From contig CACZTG010000098.1 in the NCBI GenBank assembly GCA_902783995.1, positions 1-8,981 on the forward strand: a DNA stretch of 8,981 nucleotides. Reading direction: 5' to 3'. The position numbers and the translations under genes are program-made. The notes beneath the pieces were generated by a model. The model did no database searches. It had not been told where the DNA came from and was given only the letters and a program-made list of their open reading frames with translations. Below, in pieces: positions 1-4,891 of the stretch (the stretch's first letter is position 1; every line of letters begins with the position of its first letter). The stretch is from an uncultured Ruminococcus sp. (GTDB taxonomy: Bacteria; Bacillota_A; Clostridia; RUG12999).

Positions 1-32
1 TAACAAATTATGAAAGGGCAGATGTTTTATGA
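1..32 (+). CDS. 3' end of an upstream gene (partial, tentative)
   Basis: One forward frame is open from the left edge to a TGA at 30-32, ending in the residues TNYERADVL. The other two forward frames meet stops at 1-3 (TAA) and 11-13 (TGA). The TGA overlaps the ATG at 29-31 of the next gene as ATGA, a classic translational-coupling junction, and the AAAGGG ribosome binding site of that gene would lie inside this one. Nine codons are far too few to identify a product. The call rests only on the junction, and it is possible that nothing is encoded here. Confidence 0.35.
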   Translation, partial: TNYERADVL

Positions 33-391
33 CTGAAATTGCTTACAAATATATAAACGATACTTTTAATATACCGAATTTCAGAAGCCTTATTGATATA
101 ATGACTTTCAATAACGGCATAAACGCGTTTTACGTTGACGGAACTCCCGTTTTACGGGCAAGCTACGGAATAAGAATAAAATATATAGATAAAAACAGCC
201 GGTGCCGCTGTGTTACCGGTTATGGAACGGCAATGTTTTTCGGTATTGAGAACCCTTGCGATGTAATTGTCAGTCCCGGAAACGAAACCGATACTTCAAT
301 TTACTTTACTACATTAAAAATAAGAAGCAAAATTTCTATTCTTACAGACAACCCGCCGGTGCAGACAATTCAAAAAAAGACCGCAAGATAA
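29..391 (+). CDS. Hypothetical protein, 120 aa
   Basis: I do not recognise this protein. The ATG at 29 has a moderate ribosome binding site (AAAGGG at 13-18, 10 bases away). The product has no signal peptide, no membrane-length hydrophobic stretch and no catalytic motif I can name. Its composition suggests a small soluble, mostly beta-rich fold: alternating hydrophobic and polar residues around GIRIKYID and YFTTLKIRSKISIL, a Cys pair at RCRC, and Gly/Asn turns such as SPGNETDT. The tail (QTIQKKTAR) is basic. It overlaps a possible upstream gene by four bases and is followed 22 bases later by an intrinsic terminator, so it looks like the last gene of a unit separate from the dcw operon. Its codon use resembles that of its neighbours and the frame is intact, which supports a real gene. 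Confidence 0.7.
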   Translation: MTEIAYKYINDTFNIPNFRSLIDIMTFNNGINAFYVDGTPVLRASYGIRIKYIDKNSRCRCVTGYGTAMFFGIENPCDVIVSPGNETDTSIYFTTLKIRSKISILTDNPPVQTIQKKTAR

Positions 392-413
392 TTTTTATCA
401 AATACATAACTTT

Positions 414-455
414 ATAACAGATATAAAGATTATTGCTTTATGTCTGTTATTTTTT
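414..455 (+). terminator. Intrinsic (Rho-independent) terminator
   Basis: ATAACAGATATAAAG (414-428) pairs with CTTTATGTCTGTTAT (436-450) over 15 base pairs with a single G-U wobble. It closes a 7-base loop (ATTATTG) and is followed by an uninterrupted T run through 455. The stem is A/T-rich but long. It lies 22 bases after the stop of the 120-aa gene and upstream of both mraZ promoters. There is no T run on the opposite side, so it should work only for + strand transcription. Confidence 0.85.
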
Positions 456-475
456 GTCAGATAATGTCAAATATT

Positions 476-504
476 TTGTACTGTCAACCTTTATACCATA
501 TAAT
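476..504 (+). promoter_or_regulatory. Sigma-A-type promoter, distal (P1) of the mraZ operon
   Basis: TTGTAC (476-481) and a perfect TATAAT (499-504) are separated by exactly 17 bases. Transcription should start near 511, giving a leader of about 150 bases before mraZ. The promoter sits just downstream of the terminator at 414-455, as expected for an independent transcription unit. TGTCA repeats lie at 455, 465 and 482, upstream of and inside the promoter, and could bind a regulator. Confidence 0.65.
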
Positions 505-545
505 GTTTGTTTTGATTGTACTTTTGAAATAAAAATTTAAAATTT

Positions 546-598
546 TTTTAATTTTTTTTAAAAAAACTATTGCATTTGTAATATTTTTGTAGTAAAAT
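546..598 (+). promoter_or_regulatory. Sigma-A-type promoter, proximal (P2), with UP-like A/T tract
   Basis: TTGCAT (570-575) and TAAAAT (593-598) are 17 bases apart, with transcription predicted to start near 605. Directly upstream, at 546-567, T and A tracts (including T8 followed by A7) occupy the place where an UP element would contact the alpha subunit of RNA polymerase. The start site falls at the edge of the GTGG repeats, so a protein bound there could block this promoter. Confidence 0.65.
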
Positions 599-605
599 AT
601 AGTTA

Positions 606-659
606 AGTGGTGATTAGTGGGTTATTATAAAAGTTTTGTGGTGATTTTTAAGGAGGTGG
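606..659 (+). promoter_or_regulatory. Putative MraZ operator (phased GTGG boxes)
   Basis: GTGG occurs at 607-610, 617-620, 638-641 and 656-659. The first three are 10 and 21 bases apart, close to one and two helical turns. The 9-base GTGGTGATT is repeated exactly at 607 and 638. Known MraZ proteins bind tandem TGGG-type boxes with short spacers (E. coli) or AAGTGG-like repeats (mollicutes) in front of their own gene, and these copies fit both descriptions. The last copy overlaps the ribosome binding site AAGGAGGTG (650-658). Autoregulation by MraZ is inferred. Confidence 0.6.
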
Positions 660-663
660 GAAT

Positions 664-1173
664 ATGACTTCAAACGAAAACATAAATTCGGAAGCGCAAG
701 CTGACGCTCCCGTAATGTCTTATGTGTCCGAGCCTGATTTTTCAGGTACTTATACGCCTAAACTTGACGAAAAAGGTCGTTTTATTATTCCCGCCAAATT
801 CCGTGAGGTGTTTGACACCGATGGAGTATGCACCCTTACCCATGGGCTTGACGGCTGTCTTTGGCTTTACAGCAAGCCTTCCTGGCAGGAGGTTTTCGCA
901 AATCTCTCAAAGCTGTCGGATATACGTGAAGGTGAACGTAAGCTTAAACGCTTCTTTATCGGCGGCGCAAAGGAATGTGAACTTGACAAGCAAGGAAGAA
1001 TTTTAATCCCGCCGGACCTTCGTGATTTTGCAAAAATAAACGGCGAAATATGTCTTGTCGGCATAGGCAATAAAATCGAAATATGGTCTGCCGCAGAGTT
1101 TGCGAGATATGATGAAAAAACCGATGTTTCACCCGAGGTCATAGCCGAAAACATTGAGTTCTTAACGCTTTAA
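664..1173 (+). CDS. mraZ: Transcriptional regulator MraZ
   Basis: MraZ is a DNA-binding protein of the AbrB/SpoVT fold that forms rings and controls its own dcw operon by binding short repeats near the promoter. This 169-residue protein shows both family repeats. The first (about residues 26-72) contains YTPKLDEKGRFIIPAKFRE with the DxxGR signature at D35-R39. The second (about 97-142) contains ELDKQGRILIPPDLRDF with D108-R112. The start is fixed by a near-perfect AAGGAGGTG at 650-658, five bases before the ATG. That gives roughly 25 residues before the first repeat that usual ~143-residue MraZ proteins lack. An internal ATG at residue 18 has no ribosome binding site. It is first in the operon, preceded by two promoters and candidate operator boxes, and rsmH follows after 15 bases. 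Confidence 0.95.
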   Translation: MTSNENINSEAQADAPVMSYVSEPDFSGTYTPKLDEKGRFIIPAKFREVFDTDGVCTLTHGLDGCLWLYSKPSWQEVFANLSKLSDIREGERKLKRFFIGGAKECELDKQGRILIPPDLRDFAKINGEICLVGIGNKIEIWSAAEFARYDEKTDVSPEVIAENIEFLTL

Positions 1174-1188
1174 GAGAGGGCTTATATA

Positions 1189-2124
1189 ATGGAATTTAAA
1201 CATATACCCATAATGTTTGACGACTGTATGCGTATGCTTAATATAAAGCCGGACGGCATATATGTTGACGGAACTCTCGGAGGCGGAGGGCATAGCCTGG
1301 GTATATGTGAAAGGCTGAACGAAAGCGGAAGGCTTATCGGTATTGACCGTGACAAGGAAGCAATAGAAGCCGCGGCAAAACGTCTTGAAGCGCATAAATC
1401 AAAAATTACTCTTGTACATAATAACTATTCAAATATTAAAGAAATTTTATCCGGTATCGGTATTGAAAAAATAGACGGCGCGCTGCTTGATCTCGGCGTT
1501 TCATCATACCAGCTTGACAATCCGGAGCGAGGTTTTTCATATATGCATAACGCTCCACTCGATATGCGTATGAACCGCGAGGACAAGCTCAGTGCTTATG
1601 AAGTTATAAACAGTTATCCTGTTGAGGAGCTTGTACGTATTTTAAAAGAATACGGCGAGGAACATTGGGCTTCACGTATCGCACGGTTTATTGCGGATTA
1701 TCGCAAAAAATCGCCGATAAAGACAACCTTTGAGCTTAATGATATTATAAAAGCCGCCATACCCGCCTCGGCAAGAACAAACGGCGGTCACCCTTCAAAA
1801 AGAACTTTTCAGGCAATACGAATTGAAGTAAACAATGAGATAGGAAGGCTTGGAAGAGCAATCAGTGATTTTTTTGATTTACTCTCCGAAGAAGGCATAC
1901 TTGCCGTTATAACATTCCATTCCCTTGAGGACAGAACCGTAAAACAGCTTTTTAAAAATTTTTCCACCGGCTGCACTTGCCCTCCAAGCTTTCCCGTTTG
2001 TATTTGCGGAAAAAAACCGCGCGGTCTGCTTTTAACAAAAAAACCGATAACGGCGGACGCTGACGAAATAATCCTCAATCCCCGCAGCAAGAGTGCAAAG
2101 CTGCGTGCAATAAGAAAAATTTAA
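1189..2124 (+). CDS. rsmH: 16S rRNA (cytosine(1402)-N(4))-methyltransferase RsmH (MraW)
   Basis: RsmH transfers a methyl group from S-adenosylmethionine to N4 of C1402 in the ribosomal P site of 16S rRNA, tuning decoding accuracy. The 311-residue length is normal. Visible motifs, in order, are HIPIMFDDC at the N-terminus, the SAM-binding loop VDGTLGGGGHS (residues 26-36), GIDRD (51-55), ALLDLGVSSYQLD (98-110) followed by ERGFSY and PLDMRMN, HPSKRTFQAIRIEVN (201-215), and ITFHSLEDR (241-249). The cysteine-rich CTCPPSFPVCICGKKPRG segment and the terminal NPRSKSAKLRAI are typical of the family in Bacillota. The ATG follows GAGAGGG with 8 bases between. It lies 15 bases after mraZ and 26 before ftsL, the standard place. 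Nothing appears truncated or altered. Confidence 0.97.
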   Translation: MEFKHIPIMFDDCMRMLNIKPDGIYVDGTLGGGGHSLGICERLNESGRLIGIDRDKEAIEAAAKRLEAHKSKITLVHNNYSNIKEILSGIGIEKIDGALLDLGVSSYQLDNPERGFSYMHNAPLDMRMNREDKLSAYEVINSYPVEELVRILKEYGEEHWASRIARFIADYRKKSPIKTTFELNDIIKAAIPASARTNGGHPSKRTFQAIRIEVNNEIGRLGRAISDFFDLLSEEGILAVITFHSLEDRTVKQLFKNFSTGCTCPPSFPVCICGKKPRGLLLTKKPITADADEIILNPRSKSAKLRAIRKI

Positions 2125-2150
2125 CGAGATAGCGAAAGGAAGTGAAAGAA

Positions 2151-2543
2151 ATGACCGATAATTTAGCGAGAACACTTGAATCCAATGAAGAAGAACTCAG
2201 ACGGCTAAATGAAGAATACAGACATAAAAAACTGGTAAAAAGAAAAACCCACAGATTAATATATGCGCTTTGCACGGTTATTTCCTTTATGCTTGCAATT
2301 ACCGTTGTATCAAGATATATGACAATAAACGAGCTTGAACGCCGTATTAACAAAACGCAAAGCGAATATGAAACCTTAAAATCCAACAACGACCAAAAGG
2401 CGGTTATGCTCGAAAGTTCAATGACACTTGATGAGATTGAGGTCGCGGCAAAAACGAGGCTCGGTATGAACAAACCGGCAAACAATCAAATAATATACGT
2501 TGAGGTTGAAAAGGAGGATTCCGCTTATGTCGCGGAAAATTGA
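2151..2543 (+). CDS. ftsL: Cell division protein FtsL (FtsL-like, septum formation)
   Basis: FtsL is a small bitopic divisome protein that, with FtsB/DivIC and FtsQ/DivIB, holds and activates the FtsW-PBP synthase. With the ATG at 2151 the protein has 130 residues. It has an acidic then basic cytoplasmic N-terminus (ending KKLVKRKTHR), one membrane segment (about 35-55, LIYALCTVISFMLAITVVS), a heptad-rich helix (about 57-88), and the family's extracellular end TLDEIEVAAKTRLGMNKP followed by NQIIYVEV. ATG 2151 is preferred over an in-frame GTG at 2142 because the ribosome binding site AAAGGAAGTG (2135-2144) is six bases from the ATG but overlaps the GTG. Sequence conservation in this family is weak, so the call rests on topology, the C-terminal motif and position between rsmH and a class B PBP. 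Its 3' end contains the SD of a small downstream ORF. Confidence 0.88.
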   Translation: MTDNLARTLESNEEELRRLNEEYRHKKLVKRKTHRLIYALCTVISFMLAITVVSRYMTINELERRINKTQSEYETLKSNNDQKAVMLESSMTLDEIEVAAKTRLGMNKPANNQIIYVEVEKEDSAYVAEN

Positions 2544-2568
2544 GCACTGTTTTAAAACAGCCGCATAA
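2527..2568 (+). other. Possible 13-codon leader ORF overlapping the ftsL end
   Basis: A strong AAGGAGGA (2511-2518), inside the last codons of ftsL, is followed nine bases later by ATG (2527) and the short reading frame MSRKIEHCFKTAA, which stops at TAA 2566-2568. The ftsL stop (2541-2543) lies within it in another frame. It begins MSRK, resembling the real PBP start MSRDK, so it may be a remnant of an older PBP start or of a lost second PBP gene. It may instead be a translated leader acting on the structures downstream, or chance, since the SD also encodes Lys-Glu-Asp of FtsL. Confidence 0.35.
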
Positions 2569-2594
2569 ATTGCTTTTGAAACGCTTATATATTA

Positions 2595-2681
2595 ATAGGG
2601 GGATTAACGTTTTTGCGTTAAATATAAATTTAACATTTTAAAAAGCTCTCCCCTTATCTTGATTTTTTAGGGGGATTTTTT
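2595..2681 (+). promoter_or_regulatory. Putative attenuator/RBS-sequestering leader of the PBP gene
   Basis: TCCCCTTA (2649-2656) can pair with TAGGGGGA (2668-2675), giving eight pairs with one G-U and an 11-base loop. T6 (2676-2681) and the ATG follow at once. The 3' arm is the only Shine-Dalgarno of the PBP gene, so this hairpin would hide it and also resembles an intrinsic terminator. An exact copy, TAGGGGGATT (2596-2605), can pair instead with TCCCCTTA, with one extra pair (A2595-T2657), freeing the SD. Between the copies, TTAACG/CGTTAA (2604-2609/2616-2621) and GTTAAAT/ATTTAAC (2617-2623/2628-2634) exclude each other. The pairings are visible; a switching function is inferred. I found no convincing sigma-A promoter in this gap. 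Confidence 0.4.
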
Positions 2682-4874
2682 ATGAGCAGAGATAAAACAA
2701 GCAAATCCACAAGAAACAGAATATTGTTTTTTGCATTTGCTTTTTTGTTTTTTATAATAATAATTTGTGCCCGTCTTTTTTATATTCAGATTGTCAACGG
2801 AAGCGAATATAAATCAATGGCGCTTGACCAGCAGACACGTGAAAAAGAAATTACTCCCAAAAGAGGAACAATATATGACAGAAACGGCAAGGAGCTTGCC
2901 GTAAGCGCTACGGTCGATACTGTGGTCGCCGACCCAAAAATTATAAAAAACTCAAAAAATGCCGATGAAATTGCGGCTACGCTCGCGCCGATTCTTGAAA
3001 TGAACGAAGCTGATATCAAAGAAATTATTACAAGAAACAGCAGCTTTGAGTGGGTTGCGAAAAAAATCGACTCCGAAAAATCAAAACAAATAAGAAAATA
3101 TATAAGCGGAAAAGACGAAAACGGAAAAAAGCTTTCAAAAGAGGAGCTTAAAGGGCATAACCTTGGCGGAATATCGCTTGTCGAGGACAGCAAACGCTTT
3201 TATCCCGGCGGTTCTCTCGCTTCTCACGTTATAGGCTTTACAGGCACTGATAATCAGGGGCTTGAAGGCATCGAAGCCGTTTATGATAAATTTTTAAAAG
3301 GAAATTCGGGAAAAATTGTAACTTCATCAAAATCAAACGGCACACTCCCCTCCGATTACGAAAAATACTTTAACGCGCAGGACGGAGATGATGTCGTTTT
3401 AACAATTGATTCCAATATCCAATATTTTGTCGAAAAAGCACTTGATGAAGCTTATGTAAAATACAAAGCTCTGGGCGGCGCCTGCGTACTTGTTACAAAT
3501 CCCAATACGGGAGAAGTTCTTGCCATGGCAACAAGACCTACTTTTGACCTGAACTCTCCCAGACAGTTTGCGACGGGCTCCGATGAGCCGGCAACGCTTG
3601 AGCAGCTTCAGGAGCGCTGGAGAAACAAAGTTGTTGTCGATACATATGAGCCCGGCTCGGTATTTAAGCTTATAACCTGCTCGATAGCTCTGGAAGAAAA
3701 AGTCACTAATCTTACAGACCCGTACTTCTGTCCGGGATATCTTATTGTGGGCGGTCAGAAAATAAGCTGCTTCCATACATCGGGGCACGGCGCAAGCAAC
3801 CTTTTAAAAGGTACTGTTGATTCGTGTAACCCCGTATATATGCAGGTTGCGGCAAAAATCGGCAAAGACAGAATGTTTAAATATTTTAAATCCTTCGGTT
3901 TCAGAGAAACAACAGACTTTGACCTCCCCGGTGAAGCAATCGGTTCTTTCTGGGGATATAACGATTATAACGAAACAGAGCTCGCGACCTCCTCTTTCGG
4001 ACAGTGCTTTACCGTTACTCCGCTTCAAATGGCAACCGCCATCGGAGCGCTTGTAAACGGAGGTTATTTATACAAGCCTCACGTCGTTAAGGAAATAGTT
4101 GACTCAAACGGAAATGTAATAAAAACCACAACTCCGACAAGAATACGCCAGGTAATATCAAAAGAAACCTCCGATACAATGAGATATATAATGCAGACAA
4201 CGCTTGTGCAATCGGGCAGTCTTGCAAAGGTTGACGGTTATGATATCGGCGGCAAGAGCGGAACAAGCGAAAAGCTTCCCCGCGGCAGTAACCAGTATAT
4301 AGGCTCTTATTGCAGCGTCGCGCCGATAAACGACCCGCAGGTGCTTTGTCTTGTAATTATAGATGACCCGAGAGGCGCAAGCTACTACGGCGGTCAGACT
4401 GCCGCACCCGTTGCAAGCAGTATTATGCAGCAGATACTTCAATATTACAACGTACAGCCCAATAACGGCGACAGTGTAAGTACGGCAGATGATACGGTTA
4501 TTCCCGATGTTGTCGGGAAAACTGCCGAAGACGCGAAAAGAATTGCTGAATCTTTCAGTCTTAAATACAGTTTCAGAGGCAAAGGTGATGCCGTTGTGTC
4601 ACAGGAGCCTGCTGCCGGCACACACGTCAGAAACAACTCATATATTACTATGAATCTCGGCAGCCCCGCTGAAATATCACAAGAAACAACCGTCCCCGAA
4701 GTAACGGGTAAAAGCGCGGAGGAAGTAAACGCGCTCCTTGCCGATGCCGGCTTAAAGCTTAATGCTGCGGGAAACGCAAGCGGAGGTAACGTAATATCAC
4801 TCAGCCAGGAGCCGCCTCCCGGAACAACAGTGAAACGGGATACTCAGGTAACCGTAAACTTTGGCGAACAATAG
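2682..4874 (+). CDS. Class B penicillin-binding protein with PASTA domains (FtsI/PBP2x/SpoVD type)
   Basis: This is a membrane-anchored DD-transpeptidase that cross-links septal peptidoglycan, working with the FtsW/SpoVE polymerase encoded downstream. The 730 residues hold a short basic cytoplasmic tail, one membrane segment (about 14-36), a dimerisation region beginning RGTIYDRNGKELA (61-73), and the transpeptidase domain with all three active-site motifs: SVFK (S326-K329, nucleophile Ser326), SCN (381-383) and KSGT (525-528). Two PASTA domains follow (about 603-660 and 669-728), each with the QEPxxGT pattern. KSG instead of KTG and the paired PASTA domains resemble S. pneumoniae PBP2x, whereas B. 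subtilis SpoVD carries one PASTA. The sequence alone does not show whether its role is vegetative division or sporulation. The ATG is preceded by AGGGGGA and T6, a site that can be hidden in a hairpin. murE follows after 17 bases. Confidence 0.95.
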   Translation: MSRDKTSKSTRNRILFFAFAFLFFIIIICARLFYIQIVNGSEYKSMALDQQTREKEITPKRGTIYDRNGKELAVSATVDTVVADPKIIKNSKNADEIAATLAPILEMNEADIKEIITRNSSFEWVAKKIDSEKSKQIRKYISGKDENGKKLSKEELKGHNLGGISLVEDSKRFYPGGSLASHVIGFTGTDNQGLEGIEAVYDKFLKGNSGKIVTSSKSNGTLPSDYEKYFNAQDGDDVVLTIDSNIQYFVEKALDEAYVKYKALGGACVLVTNPNTGEVLAMATRPTFDLNSPRQFATGSDEPATLEQLQERWRNKVVVDTYEPGSVFKLITCSIALEEKVTNLTDPYFCPGYLIVGGQKISCFHTSGHGASNLLKGTVDSCNPVYMQVAAKIGKDRMFKYFKSFGFRETTDFDLPGEAIGSFWGYNDYNETELATSSFGQCFTVTPLQMATAIGALVNGGYLYKPHVVKEIVDSNGNVIKTTTPTRIRQVISKETSDTMRYIMQTTLVQSGSLAKVDGYDIGGKSGTSEKLPRGSNQYIGSYCSVAPINDPQVLCLVIIDDPRGASYYGGQTAAPVASSIMQQILQYYNVQPNNGDSVSTADDTVIPDVVGKTAEDAKRIAESFSLKYSFRGKGDAVVSQEPAAGTHVRNNSYITMNLGSPAEISQETTVPEVTGKSAEEVNALLADAGLKLNAAGNASGGNVISLSQEPPPGTTVKRDTQVTVNFGEQ

Positions 4875-4891
4875 AATCGGAGGTACTTTCC

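Noticed and set aside
466..488. Reverse-strand promoter using TTGACA (complement of TGTCAA)
   Set aside because: At 17 bases the -10 would be TTATCT, a poor match, and no reverse-strand gene lies downstream.
2142..2150. GTG start for ftsL, adding three residues
   Set aside because: It overlaps the ribosome binding site AAAGGAAGTG itself; ATG 2151 is ideally spaced.
2547..2560. Palindrome CTGTTTTAAAACAG as a LexA box
   Set aside because: The CTGT and ACAG halves are six bases apart rather than the eight of the E. coli box, and Bacillota LexA uses a different sequence; as RNA it gives only a five-pair stem.
2597..2620. Micro-ORF (TTG-CGT-TAA at 2613) or an ATT-initiated peptide after the first AGGGGG
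   Set aside because: The spacing or start codons are poor and nothing distinguishes these from chance in an A/T-rich gap.
2570..2628. A promoter for the PBP gene inside the ftsL-PBP gap
   Set aside because: TTGCTT, TTGAAA, TATATT and TATAAA elements occur but none are paired at 16-18 bases.
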